The notes under the pieces were generated by a model. That model did no database searches. It saw only the letters and a program-made list of their open reading frames with translations, and was not told the DNA's origin. Made by a program: the position numbers and the translations under genes. From positions 2,666,001 to 2,730,000 of the forward strand of contig NZ_LR134355.1 in NCBI RefSeq assembly GCF_900637205.1: a stretch of 64,000 bases of DNA, read 5' to 3'. This document shows positions 54,774-64,000 of this stretch, one piece after another; the first letter of the stretch is position 1; every line of letters starts with the position of its first letter. The stretch is from Mycolicibacterium chitae. GTDB lineage: Bacteria; Actinomycetota; Actinomycetes; Mycobacteriales; Mycobacteriaceae.

Positions 54774-55735
54774 TCAGGCGTCCACCCTGCTGAACTTTCC
54801 GAGCCGATACTGCTCGACACAGCTGGCGCGACGGACCTTGCCGCTGGTGGTGATCGGGATCGAGCCGGGACCCACCATCACCAGATCGGCCACCTTCAAT
54901 CCGTGGGCAGTCGAGATTGCCGAGGTCAGTTCGCGTTTGAGCTCGGCCAACCGGGCCATGGCCTCCTCCTCGGTGTCGCCGCGCTTCTTGTGCTCGACGA
55001 TGACGACGAGGTGTTCGGTGCGGTCGTCGGGCACCGAGATGGCCGCGACGCGGCCCCGGCTGACCTCCTGCACGGTGGCCTCGATGTCGTCGGGCGAATG
55101 GTTGCGCCCATAGACGATCAGCAGGTCCTTGATGCGTCCCATGATGAACAGCTCACCCTCGGAGAAGAACCCGAGATCACCGGTGCGCAGCCAGGGCCCG
55201 GCCGGGGTACCGGCGGTGGGGTTGACGATGGTGGCGCCGAAGGTTTCCCGGGTGTCCTCGGGCTTCTGCCAGTAGCCGACCGCGACGTTGTCGCCGCGGA
55301 CCCAGATCTCCCCCGTGCGCCCGTCGGCGCACTCCACCGCGGTGTCGGGGTCAACCACCCGGACCACCGGGGAGTCCGTCCGGCCGTAGCTCACCAGCGG
55401 GGAACCGGCCCCGGCCGCGCAGCGCTGGGCGTGACCCGCCGACAGCTTCTCGGCGTCGAAGTCGACGATCTCGAGCGGGGCCGCGGATTCCCGGGTGGCG
55501 ACATAGACGACCGCCTCGGCCAGGCCGTAGGAGGGCCGGATCTTGTTCCCGTCGAATCCCAAGGGGGCGAAGCGCTCGGCGAATCGGCACACCGTCGCGG
55601 CGTGCACCCGTTCCGCGCCGCTCAGTACGCTCAGGACGTTGTTCAGGTCCAGGCCGGCCATGTCCTCGTCGGTGGTGCGGCCCGCCGCGAGTTCGTAGGC
55701 GAAGTTCGGCCCCGCCGACAGCGTGCGCGCCGCGT
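54774..55735 (-). pseudogene. 3' remnant of a fadD (fatty-acyl-AMP ligase) gene
   Basis: About 320 codons of the C-terminal part of a long-chain fatty-acyl-AMP ligase are intact: [67 protein letters not shown], and [13 protein letters not shown] with the catalytic Lys. The N-terminal ~260 residues, with the ATP-binding P-loop, are missing. The first start in frame is ATG 55661. In active loci such enzymes load fatty acids onto Pks proteins. Here the remnant is joined out of frame to a pks start, so it is a broken gene. Confidence 0.85.
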
Positions 55736-57159
55736 TCGGCCAGCCACCGCGCGAGCCGCTCGGCGGTTCGGCCCAATTCCTCGGTCGAACTCGCAGACAG
55801 CGGGAACAGCAGCCGGCCGGCGGGCACGCCGGGTGCCGTCGCGGGATCGGTCCCGGAGTCGCTCCCGGCGGGCGGTTGCTCGACGATGGCGTGCACGTTG
55901 GTGCCGGACAACCCGTACGACGAGACCGCCGCCCGGCGGGGTGCGCCGCCGTTGCGCGGCCAGGGCGTCATCTCCTGCGGCACAAAGACTTTGGTGTCGA
56001 TGGCGGCCATCTCATCGGGCAGGGCCGTGAAATGCAGGTTCTGCGGCACCACGCCGTGGTTGACCGCCAGCACGGCCTTGAGGAAGCCCAGCGCACCGGC
56101 GGCCGACTGGGTGTGCCCGAAGTTGGTCTTGAGCGAGGACAGTGCGCAGGGCCCCTCGGTGCCGTAGACGGCGGCCACGCTCGCGTACTCGAGCGGGTCG
56201 CCGACCGGCGTGCCGGTCCCGTGCGCCTCGACCATTCCCACGGTGGCGGCCTCGACGCCGGCCGCCTGCAGCGCGGCGCGATACACGCCCACCTGGGCGT
56301 CGCTCGAGGGAGTGGCGATGTTGACGGTTCGCCCGTCCTGGTTGGACGCCACGCCGCGAAGCACCGCGAGAACCCGGTCGCCGTCACGTTGCGCGTCGTC
56401 GAGTCGCTTGAGCAGCACCACCGCGCAACCCTCGGCCGAGACGAACCCGTCGGCGGCCACGTCGAACGCGCGACATCGCCCGGTGGGCGAGAGCATTCCG
56501 GCCGCCGACCCGGAGGCCGCCTTGCGCGGCTCGAGCAGCACCGACACCCCACCGGCCAGGGCGAGGTCGCTCTCCCCGTCGAGCAAGCTCCGGTACGCCA
56601 GGTGCACGGCCGTCAGGCCGGACGAGCACGCGGTGTCGACGGTCAGGGCGGGCCCGTGCGCGCCGAGCGCGTAGGCGATCCGTCCCGAGGCAAGGCTGAA
56701 GCTGGTCCCGGTGAAACCGTACGGGCCCTCCAACGATCCGGTGTCGGCGGCCAGGTAAGCGTAGTCGTTGTGGGTGACCCCCATGAACACACCGGTTTTG
56801 GTCCCGGCCACGGTGGCCGGGTTGATGCCGCCGTGCTCGACGGCCTCCCAGGAGGTTTCGAGCAGCAGGCGATGCTGGGGATCGATGGCCACCGCTTCGC
56901 GCTCGCTGATGCCGAAGAACTCGGCGTCGAAACCGCCCACGTCGTCGAGGAATGCGCCGTACTTGGACACCGAGCGCCCCGCAACGCCGGGTTCCGGATC
57001 GTAGTACTCCTCGGGATCCCAACGGTCGGTGGGGATTTCGACCACCAGGTCGTCTCCGCGCAGCAGCGCCGACCACAACTCGTCCGGTGAGTTGATGCCG
57101 CCTGGCAGCCGGCAGCCCAACCCGATCACTGCCACGGGAGTCGCAGGTGTCCTATCCAC
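55736..57159 (-). pseudogene. 5' remnant of a mycocerosate/Pks5-type polyketide synthase (ketosynthase only)
   Basis: The start GTG 57159 follows AAGAGG, and about 473 codons encode a full ketosynthase: [15 protein letters not shown], the active-site Cys178 in [26 protein letters not shown] and [13 protein letters not shown]. The sequence then reaches the linker ([12 protein letters not shown]) and runs into fadD DNA in the wrong frame, ending at a stop at 55351 after roughly 125 unrelated residues. The AT, DH, ER, KR and ACP domains of a normal ~2100-aa Pks5-type protein are absent. If translated, the product would be a lone ketosynthase with a junk tail. Confidence 0.88.
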
Positions 57160-57819
57160 GTAATCAAACCTCTTCTTCTGCTCGCGGTCGGCGAGGAGAC
57201 AAAACGCCACACTAGGCCGAAGTCCACCGCCGTGGGTGGGTCCGATTTCGAGCCGATGCCTTCCGTGACTCTAGGTGCGATTCGGAAGCCTAGCCCCTCC
57301 CGATGACGCGTCTGCCAATTTTTGGGCGAATTGATTGTTTCATGCGATGCCTACCGGTGGGGTACCACGACATCCGCAGGTGCGCGGACCCCGAGCTCCA
57401 GAATTTCATCGAATTGCACTGGCAAACAGTGCCTTTCGGATAACACCGACTCAACCGACCCGGAGCCGACGGTCCGGCCGGCGTCCGAATGAAACTTTGC
57501 TTCCGCAACGTGTAGCAAACATTTGTGCTTGCAGACGAAACTAGCTATGAGTCTGCTGTGAGTCCCCGCTTCAGCAACCCCTCGTCACCACGACACCGGT
57601 GTGTTTTACCCAGTGAGGCGGGCGGGTGCACACCGACGGTGAATTCCCGCGAACCACAGGCGGTTTGCGAAATGCGCGAGTCGGCCCCACCGACAGCGGG
57701 TGAACGCCACGTCAGAAACCCCGGTGGCTACCGGTGTGCACATAGCGTGCACCACGGCTGGTTAAGTCGAGACATCGGCGACAACCAGCGTTGTCCGCCA
57801 GGGCAACACCGAATCCGAA
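57160..57819. other. 660-bp intergenic region
   Basis: No convincing gene is present. The part near 57300-57560 is noticeably richer in A+T than the surrounding DNA, as expected for the old promoter region of the pks gene or for foreign DNA. Small inverted repeats include CTTCCG/CGGAAG (57260-57288), TTTGCT/AGCAAA (57496-57519) and GTGCAC-ATAGC-GTGCAC (57736-57752). An open plus-strand frame from 57525 runs into antisense of lipL and has no family features. Confidence 0.6.
57777..57799 (-). terminator. Possible hairpin terminator after lipL
   Basis: On the minus strand GGCG(G)ACAAC and GTTGTCGCC form a nine-pair stem with one bulged G and a GCTG loop, 21 nt after the lipL stop. There is no U-tract. 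Confidence 0.45.
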
Positions 57820-59091
57820 TCAACCCACCGCGGACGTGGGTTCCTGCCAGTACGGCGCGCCCTGCTCGGCGATCGGGTCGAAGCCGTGCGAGCGCGCGAC
57901 GCCCGCGGCGCGGCGGATCAGCGCCGCCGTCGCCACGAAGCCGGCCTGATCGGGCACCACGAACGGGGTCAGTAGCCGGTTGTGCACCACCGAGAACGAC
58001 AGGCCCAGGCTCGGCACCGCCCAGCCCACCGAACCGCCGAGGCCGACGTGACCGAAGCCTGGCAGCACACCGGGAATGGGAATGGCGTGGTAGCCGAGGT
58101 GGAACGCCATCGGCATCCCGACGCTGTGGTCCAGCCGCAGGCTGCGCCGACCCGTCAGGCCCGCGGCGATCTGCGGCGACAGGTACTCCGTGCCGTCGAT
58201 GACCCCGCCGTTGGCGATGGCGCCGTACATCTTGGCCAGACCGCGCGCCGTAGCGACGCCGTTGGCGGACGGAATCTCGCTGTCCAGCAACGGAATATCG
58301 CCCTGCACAACGGCTTTCATGCCCGGAAAATACAGCGCCCCGAAGCCGGCGGTCATCTGCAGCATGGCCGCGCGCGGGGCCAGGAAGTTGAACACCGGGT
58401 TCTGGATGTTCATCTGCGGGTGGATGATCTGGGCCGGCCGGGTGGGCGCGTCGGCCGAGGGGCGACCGAGATGGATGCCGTCGGTGTTGAGCGGGGCCGC
58501 GACCTCTTCGCGGAACAGCTGCCGCATACCCTTGCCGGTGACCGCCCGCGCGAGCCCCGCGAGCAACCATCCGTAGGTCACCGCGTGGTAGGCCGGCTTG
58601 CCACGCAACTGGGATGCGGGCGCGGCCGCGATCCACTCCTCCATGCGCTGGTGGTCCATGATGTCGGCCTTGCCCAGACCGTTGAGATGCGACAACCCGG
58701 CCCGGTGACTCATGATCTCGCGGACGGTGATGTCGGCCTTGCCGTTGGCGCCGAACTCCGGCCAGTACTCGGCCACCGCCGTGTCGTAATCGAGCAGTCC
58801 GCGATCCACAAGGCGGTGGATGACCGTCGAGGCCACCCCCTTGGTCGCGGAGAACACCATGGCCCCGGTGTCGGCCGTCCACGGTTGCCGGCCGCGGCGG
58901 TCCGACCAGCCGGTCCAGATGTCCACCACCGGCTTCCCATCGAGGAAGACCGCCAGCGCACCACCGCCGAATTTACGGTGCGGGAACATGCTGACGAAGG
59001 CGCGCACCGCGCAGGAGAACCGCGGGTCGGCCGCGCCGCCCACACCGTCGGGAAGCGCTACGCTGCGCTCCCAAGCAGATGCTTTGCTCAC
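57820..59091 (-). CDS. lipL: Beta-lactamase-fold esterase (LipL-like)
   Basis: A 423-aa serine hydrolase of the class C beta-lactamase/esterase VIII type, corresponding to Rv1497 beside meaB. The catalytic SxxK is S81-A-T-K84 in MVFSATKGVAST. A tyrosine near HAVTYGWLLAGL is the likely base, and FGHVGLGGSVGWA is the third active-site strand. Known relatives are esterases; a substrate cannot be read from the sequence. No signal peptide is seen. GTG 59091 follows TAGATT by 7 nt, suggesting a leaderless transcript. Confidence 0.87.
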   Translation of the reverse strand: MSKASAWERSVALPDGVGGAADPRFSCAVRAFVSMFPHRKFGGGALAVFLDGKPVVDIWTGWSDRRGRQPWTADTGAMVFSATKGVASTVIHRLVDRGLLDYDTAVAEYWPEFGANGKADITVREIMSHRAGLSHLNGLGKADIMDHQRMEEWIAAAPASQLRGKPAYHAVTYGWLLAGLARAVTGKGMRQLFREEVAAPLNTDGIHLGRPSADAPTRPAQIIHPQMNIQNPVFNFLAPRAAMLQMTAGFGALYFPGMKAVVQGDIPLLDSEIPSANGVATARGLAKMYGAIANGGVIDGTEYLSPQIAAGLTGRRSLRLDHSVGMPMAFHLGYHAIPIPGVLPGFGHVGLGGSVGWAVPSLGLSFSVVHNRLLTPFVVPDQAGFVATAALIRRAAGVARSHGFDPIAEQGAPYWQEPTSAVG

Positions 59092-59170
59092 CTAGCCAAA
59101 TCTACCCGCCGCGACGAGCAAACAAACATGGAGTTATCGAACCGTTAGTCTCGGTTACCCCTGGCCTCGG

Positions 59171-60160
59171 TTACTGCGCGGCGGCGTCCAGGATGCGGGC
59201 GGCCGCCAGCGCCGGGGTCAACTCGCCCTCCCGGACCTGCCGTTCGACCTCGCCGCGGATCCCCTTCACCTCGGGATGTGCCAACACCCGGTCGAGCACC
59301 GCGTCGTGGACCATCGCCCAGGTCCACTCGACCTGCTGGGTTCGCCGGCGCGTCTCGAACTCGCCGGCCGCCGTCAGGACCTCGCGGTGCTTCAGCACGC
59401 TGTCCCACAACTCCGCCAGGCCGGAGCCCTCCAGGGCGCTCATCGTCAACACCGGCGGTCGCCAGAGCACTTCCCCCGGGTAGATCAGCCGGATCGCACC
59501 GGACAGTTCCCGCGCGGCCTTCTTGGCCTCCATCACGTGGTTGCCGTCGGCCTTGTTCACCACGATGATGTCGGCGAGTTCCAGCACGCCCTTCTTGATG
59601 CCCTGCAACTGATCGCCGGTCCGGGCCAGTGTCAGGAAGACGAAGGTGTCCACCATGCCGGCCACGGTGACCTCGGACTGCCCGACCCCGACGGTCTCGA
59701 CCAGGATGACGTCGAAGCCGGCCGCCTCCAACAGGACGATGGTCTCGCGGGTCGCGCGGGCCACCCCGCCGAGCGTGCCCGAGGTCGGCGAGGGCCGGAT
59801 GTAGGCGTCCGGATGTGCCGCCAGCCGCGACATCCGGGTCTTGTCGCCCAGGATGGACCCGCCGGTCCGGGTCGACGACGGGTCCACCGCGACCACCGCA
59901 ACTCGGTGGCCCTGGTCCATGAGGTACATGCCGAGCGCCTCGATGGACGTCGACTTGCCGACCCCGGGGACCCCGGTGATGCCGATGTGCATGGCCGAAC
60001 CGGCCTCCGGCATCAACGCCAGCAGCAACTCCTGCGCCCGCGCGCGGTGGTCGGCGCGGGTCGACTCCACCAGGGTGATCGCGCGGGCCAGGGCCGCCCG
60101 GTCACCGCGCCGGATTCGACCGGCGAGTTCGTCTGTGCTCAGTGCCGACGGGGCTGTCAT
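59171..60160 (-). CDS. meaB: MeaB/ArgK-family G protein chaperone of methylmalonyl-CoA mutase
   Basis: MeaB guards and reactivates the B12 enzyme MutAB using GTP. The 329-aa protein has the P-loop GVPGVGKST (residues 63-71), AVDPSSTRTGGSILGDKTRM, VETVGVGQSEV and the guanine-specificity VNKAD. It lies 5 nt after mutB, so the three genes form one unit. The old annotation as an arginine/ornithine transport kinase (ArgK) does not fit this context. Confidence 0.94.
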   Translation of the reverse strand: MTAPSALSTDELAGRIRRGDRAALARAITLVESTRADHRARAQELLLALMPEAGSAMHIGITGVPGVGKSTSIEALGMYLMDQGHRVAVVAVDPSSTRTGGSILGDKTRMSRLAAHPDAYIRPSPTSGTLGGVARATRETIVLLEAAGFDVILVETVGVGQSEVTVAGMVDTFVFLTLARTGDQLQGIKKGVLELADIIVVNKADGNHVMEAKKAARELSGAIRLIYPGEVLWRPPVLTMSALEGSGLAELWDSVLKHREVLTAAGEFETRRRTQQVEWTWAMVHDAVLDRVLAHPEVKGIRGEVERQVREGELTPALAAARILDAAAQ

Positions 60161-60165
60161 CGCGA

Positions 60166-62448
60166 TCAGGCGGTGCCGCTCAGGTCGTAGCCGAGGCGCT
60201 CGGCCAGCTTGACCAGCAGGCCCGTCGCGGCGTCGGCGATCACCGTCCCGGGAGGGAAGATCGCATTGGCCCCGGCCGCGTAGAGCTCCTCGAAGTCACC
60301 CGGCGGGATCACGCCGCCGACGACGATCATGATGTCGGGACGGCCCACCTCGGCCAGCGCGTCGCGCAGCGCCGGCACCAGCGTCAGGTGACCGGCCGCC
60401 AGCGAGGACACCCCGACCACGTGCACGTCGTTGTCGGCGGCCTGGCGGGCCACCTCGTCCGGCGTCGAGAACAGCGAGCCGACGTCGACGTCGAAGCCCA
60501 GGTCGGCGAACGCCGTGGCGATCACCTTCTGGCCGCGATCGTGGCCGTCCTGACCCATCTTCGCGACCAGGATGCGGGGACGCCGGCCGTCGGCCTCGGC
60601 GAACTTGTCCACCAGCGCGGTCGCGTTGTTGATTCCGTCCACGTTCTGACTGTTCCCCACCTCGTCGCGGTACACCCCGGCGATGGTCCGGATCTCGGCC
60701 TGATGGCGCCCGAAGACCTTCTCCAGCGCATCGGAGATCTCGCCGAGGGTGGCCTTGGCCCGGGCGGCGTTGATGGCCAACGCCAGCAGGTTGTTGCCCA
60801 GGCCGTCGTCCCCGGCGGGGCCGGTCGCCGCGGCGGCGCGGGTCAGCTCGTCGAGCGAGGCCTGGCAGGCCGCCTCGTCGCGCTCGGCGCGCAGCTGCTC
60901 GAGCTTGGCCAGCTGCTCGGCGCGCACCCGGCTGTTCTCGACCTTGAGGACCTCGATCTCCTGGTCCTCGTCCACCTGGTACTTGTTGACGCCGATCAGC
61001 GGCTGGGCGCCGGAGTCGATCCGCGCCTGGGTGCGCGCGGCGGCCTCCTCGATGCGCAGCTTCGGGATGCCGTCGTCGATGGCCTGCGCCATGCCGCCGT
61101 GCTCGGCGACCTCGGCGATGTGCGCGCGGGCGCGCTCGGCCAGCTGATGGGTGAGCCACTCCATGTAGTAGGAGCCGCCCCACGGGTCGATGGGCCGGGT
61201 GGTGCCGGACTCCTGGGCCAGCAGCAGCTGGGTGTTCCGGGCGATGCGCGCGGAGAAGTCGGTGGGCAGCGCCAGCGCCTCGTCCAGGGCGTTGGTGTGC
61301 AGCGACTGGGTGTGGCCCTGGGTGGCGGCCATGGCCTCCACGCAGGTGCGGGCGACGTTGTTGAACACGTCCTGCGCGGTCAGCGACCAGCCCGAGGTCT
61401 GCGAATGCGTGCGCAGCGACAGCGATTTCGCGCTCTTGGGGTCGAACTGTGCCACCAGCTCGCTCCACAGCAGCCGGCCGGCGCGCAGCTTGGCGACCTC
61501 CATGAAGAAGTTCATCCCGATGCCCCAGAAGAACGACAGCCGCGGCGCGAACTTGTCGATGTCCAGACCGGCATCCAGGCCCGCCTTGATGTACTCCACC
61601 CCGTCGGCCAAGGTGTAGGCCAACTCGAGATCGGCCGTGGCACCGGCCTCCTGGATGTGGTACCCGGAGATCGAAATGCTGTTGAACTTCGGCATTTTCG
61701 CGCTGGTGTAGCCGAAGATGTCCGAAATGATCCGCATCGAGGGCTTCGGCGGATAGATGTAGGTGTTGCGGACCATGAACTCTTTGAGAATGTCGTTCTG
61801 GATGGTCCCGGCCAACTTCTCCGGCGGCACCCCCTGCTCCTCGGCGGCCACCACATACAGCGCCAGGATGGGCAGCACCGCACCGTTCATGGTCATCGAG
61901 ACGCTGACCGAACCCAGGTCGATGCCGTCGAACAGCTGCCGCATGTCCAGGATCGAGTCGATGGCCACGCCGGCCATGCCGACATCGCCGGCCACCCGCG
62001 GATGGTCGGAGTCGTAACCGCGGTGGGTCGCCAGGTCGAACGCGACCGACAGACCCTTCTGGCCGGCGGCCAGGTTGCGCCGGTAGAAGGCGTTGGACTC
62101 GGCGGCCGTCGAGAACCCGGCGTACTGCCGGATGGTCCACGGCTGGTTGACATACATCGTCGGATACGGACCGCGGATGAACGGCGGCTCACCCGGGAAG
62201 CTGTCCACCGGATAACCCGCGGCGACGGCGGCGTCGCGGTCGGCGGCGATGTAGACCGGCTTGACGTCGATGCCCTCGGGGGTCGCCCACTCGAGTTGCT
62301 CGGGGGTGTAGCCGTGCGCGGTCGCGGCGGCGCGCACCGACTCGGTCACCGCCTCCGGCGTGGCTGCGGCCCCGGCCTCGGCACCGCGCAGCGGCACCTC
62401 GGCGAAGCTCTCGATGGTCGACTTACCGGCTACCTCGGATGCGGTCAT
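60166..62448 (-). CDS. mutB: Methylmalonyl-CoA mutase large subunit
   Basis: MutB interconverts succinyl-CoA and methylmalonyl-CoA with adenosylcobalamin, feeding propionate and odd-chain catabolism. In mycobacteria methylmalonyl-CoA also supplies branched wall lipids. The 760-aa protein has the catalytic barrel ([21 protein letters not shown] with the key Tyr, [26 protein letters not shown]) and the C-terminal B12 domain with the lower-ligand motif DGHDRG in [15 protein letters not shown] 62448 lies 2 nt after the mutA stop. Confidence 0.96.
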   Translation of the reverse strand: MTASEVAGKSTIESFAEVPLRGAEAGAAATPEAVTESVRAAATAHGYTPEQLEWATPEGIDVKPVYIAADRDAAVAAGYPVDSFPGEPPFIRGPYPTMYVNQPWTIRQYAGFSTAAESNAFYRRNLAAGQKGLSVAFDLATHRGYDSDHPRVAGDVGMAGVAIDSILDMRQLFDGIDLGSVSVSMTMNGAVLPILALYVVAAEEQGVPPEKLAGTIQNDILKEFMVRNTYIYPPKPSMRIISDIFGYTSAKMPKFNSISISGYHIQEAGATADLELAYTLADGVEYIKAGLDAGLDIDKFAPRLSFFWGIGMNFFMEVAKLRAGRLLWSELVAQFDPKSAKSLSLRTHSQTSGWSLTAQDVFNNVARTCVEAMAATQGHTQSLHTNALDEALALPTDFSARIARNTQLLLAQESGTTRPIDPWGGSYYMEWLTHQLAERARAHIAEVAEHGGMAQAIDDGIPKLRIEEAAARTQARIDSGAQPLIGVNKYQVDEDQEIEVLKVENSRVRAEQLAKLEQLRAERDEAACQASLDELTRAAAATGPAGDDGLGNNLLALAINAARAKATLGEISDALEKVFGRHQAEIRTIAGVYRDEVGNSQNVDGINNATALVDKFAEADGRRPRILVAKMGQDGHDRGQKVIATAFADLGFDVDVGSLFSTPDEVARQAADNDVHVVGVSSLAAGHLTLVPALRDALAEVGRPDIMIVVGGVIPPGDFEELYAAGANAIFPPGTVIADAATGLLVKLAERLGYDLSGTA

Positions 62449-62450
62449 CG

Positions 62451-64000
62451 TCAGGCCCCCAATCGCGTCAGGAGGGTGGAAAGCGCTTCGACCGCATCGA
62501 TTTTCGCAGTCAGGTATTCGTCGGGCCGGTGCTCGGCGGCCGCGACCGCCTTGTCCGGGCCGGCCAGGTAGACCCGGTCGACACCGGCGCCGCGCAGGGC
62601 CTCGACCACGCCCGAGGCCTCGTCGGCGTAGCGCGCGTCGGTACCGCAGATCACCACCGCGGCGGACGAACCCGCCTCGGCGACCGCGGCCGCCACCGTG
62701 GCGCTGTCCACGGGGCCCGGGTTGATCGCCTCGATGCCGCCGGAGGCCAACAGGTTGGTGGCGAAGGTGGTGCGGATGTTGTGCTCGGCCAGCGGTCCCA
62801 GCGGCACCAGCAGCACCTGCGGACGCTTGCCGTTGGCGGCCAGGTAGTCGTCGGAGCGGTTGCGCAGCGCCTCGAAATCCTGGGCGTAGCGCAGCACGCC
62901 TTCCGGTGAATCCTGCTGCGGCAGCGGTACTTCGGCCAGATTCGGGAACTCGTTGACGCCCGTCACCGCGGTGCGCCGATGCGCGATGTCCGCGCGACGG
63001 GCCGCGGCCACGGCCTCGACCTGCTCGGCGATGAACTCGGTGGCCGCCGCGAAACCGCCGCGGGCCTCGATGGCCTGGAAGTTCCGCCAGGCCTGCTCGG
63101 CGAGCTGCTGGGTGAGATCCTCGAGGAACCACGAGCCGCCGCCCGGATCGCGCACCCGGCCCAGATGGGACTCCTCGAGCAGCAGCAGCTGCGTGTTGCG
63201 CGCGATGCGCCGCGAGAACGACCGGGACACCCCGGGCGCGCCGCCGGCGATCGCCACGTCGAACGGGTTGACCTCGACGGTGTCCGCCCCGCCCACACCG
63301 GCGCCGAAGGCGGCCAGCGTGCAGCGCAGCATGTTCACCCACGGATCGCGCTGGGCCATCATCGCCAGCGAGCTGACCGCGTGCACCTGGACCGCGCCGG
63401 CGTCCGGGGCGCCCAGCACCTCGGCCACCCGGGCCCACAATTGGCGCACCGCCCGCATCTTGGCGGTCGTCATGAACTGATCGTCGTCGGCGGCGAGGCG
63501 GAAACTGATCTGGCGCAGCGCGTCGGCGGTGTCGACACCGGCGGCGACCAGCAGCCGCAGGTAGTTCACCGCCGCGGCGATGACCCCGGCCAGTTCCCAG
63601 GCGCCGTTGGCGCCGCGGTTGTGCAGCGCCGGGCCGTCGACGGTGATCGCGCGCACCGCTCCGCCGAACTCGGTGACCCGCTTGGCCATCGCGACGACAT
63701 CGTCGACCGAGGCCGACGGGACCGCGCTGAGGGCCGCCGTCAGCGGATCGCCGCCGAGGTCGACCGACAGGGTCGCGCGTTGCTCCTCGGCGAGGCCGGA
63801 CACCAGCCCGAGCAGCACGTCGGCGGCGGCGACGTAGTCGGCACCGGCGGCCAGGACCACGGGGACGAGTTCGACGAAGACACCTTCGAGCAACCGGTCG
63901 AGATCCCCGGTGGGCACGCCCTCGGCGCCGACCCGCAGCACGAGCGCGCTGACGCCCTCCGACAGCGCGGCGAGCAAGGTCGCGTTGGCGTCCGCAACGG
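62451..64000 (-). CDS. mutA: Methylmalonyl-CoA mutase small subunit (5' end outside window)
   Basis: The C-terminal 516 residues or so of MutA; the frame stays open to the last base of the window, so the start lies beyond it. The subunit is a catalytically silent homologue of MutB that pairs with it. Visible are the barrel relics [23 protein letters not shown] and [19 protein letters not shown], and a Rossmann-like end ([27 protein letters not shown]). The DxHxxG cobalamin motif is missing, as expected. It ends 2 nt before mutB. Confidence 0.94.
   Translation of the reverse strand, partial: VADANATLLAALSEGVSALVLRVGAEGVPTGDLDRLLEGVFVELVPVVLAAGADYVAAADVLLGLVSGLAEEQRATLSVDLGGDPLTAALSAVPSASVDDVVAMAKRVTEFGGAVRAITVDGPALHNRGANGAWELAGVIAAAVNYLRLLVAAGVDTADALRQISFRLAADDDQFMTTAKMRAVRQLWARVAEVLGAPDAGAVQVHAVSSLAMMAQRDPWVNMLRCTLAAFGAGVGGADTVEVNPFDVAIAGGAPGVSRSFSRRIARNTQLLLLEESHLGRVRDPGGGSWFLEDLTQQLAEQAWRNFQAIEARGGFAAATEFIAEQVEAVAAARRADIAHRRTAVTGVNEFPNLAEVPLPQQDSPEGVLRYAQDFEALRNRSDDYLAANGKRPQVLLVPLGPLAEHNIRTTFATNLLASGGIEAINPGPVDSATVAAAVAEAGSSAAVVICGTDARYADEASGVVEALRGAGVDRVYLAGPDKAVAAAEHRPDEYLTAKIDAVEALSTLLTRLGA

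Noticed and set aside
57591..57720. Riboswitch-like GC-rich stretch (FMN-, cobalamin- or ydaO-like appearance)
   Set aside because: GGTGAATTCCCGCG looked suggestive, but no complete conserved core of any class could be assembled and it does not precede a fitting gene.
57525..58202. Plus-strand open frame starting in the intergenic gap
   Set aside because: Its second half is antisense to lipL; the first part shows no ribosome site, no motif and unusual residue use.
60142..62571. Plus-strand open frame of about 810 codons
   Set aside because: It is antisense to mutB and has no motif of its own.

Overview
The window is a high-GC actinobacterial chromosome segment, and its gene order is that of a Mycobacterium (Mycolicibacterium-type). 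The clues are lgt behind trpA, hisD-hisI carrying an inositol-monophosphatase gene, nadABC facing an NrtR-type regulator, a biotin locus with BsaP and BioQ, treXYZ, dnaE1, dinB, a DUF222/HNH '13E12' gene, ileS behind a T-box, and lipL-meaB-mutB-mutA. Many genes are translationally coupled (ATGA, GTGA, TGATG), and many have a -10 hexamer 5-8 nt before the start codon, suggesting leaderless mRNAs.

Region 1 (1-7485, minus): trpE, a Trp-operon membrane protein, trpC, trpB, trpA and lgt. Lgt carries a very long acidic repeat tail that leaves the window. There is no trpF; the HisA homologue at 10778-11524 is probably the bifunctional PriA. Region 2 (7537-8801, plus): a BCP-type peroxiredoxin and an ABC ATPase. 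Region 3 (8811-15225, minus): hisD-hisC-hisB-hisH-hisA/priA-impA-hisF-hisI. Region 4 (15303-19555): nadA-nadB-nadC (minus) diverging from nrtR (plus), with a palindrome between them.

Region 5 (19629-27185): a secretory-lipase-family hydrolase, then biotin genes: bioB-bsaP-DUF2567 (minus), bioQ (plus), and bioA, bioF, bioD, 2H-phosphoesterase (minus). Two near-identical BioQ-type palindromes lie at the bioB/bioQ divergence and at the bioA/bioF junction. Region 6 (27247-35579, plus): a membrane acyltransferase with an SGNH domain, coupled to treX, treY and treZ. Region 7 (35633-41771): an orphan, ilvA, a Ddn-family protein, a small membrane protein and dnaE1. Region 8 (41867-47790): a SecD-P1-like protein, RarD, an RluD-type pseudouridine synthase, lspA, ansA, a small secreted protein and dinB.

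Region 9 (47839-57159) is the most accessory part: the 13E12-type HNH gene, an S4 protein, ileS with its T-box leader, a half-condensation-domain protein diverging from an HTH regulator plus a membrane protein across phased 20-bp repeats, and an out-of-frame fusion of the start of a mycobacterial pks with the end of a fadD (FAAL). The fusion looks like the scar of a deleted lipid locus. Region 10 (57820-64000, minus): lipL-type beta-lactamase-fold protein, meaB, mutB and the C-terminal part of mutA. No tRNA, rRNA, CRISPR array, IS element or prophage was seen. Family assignments come from reading the translated sequence; no database search was possible.
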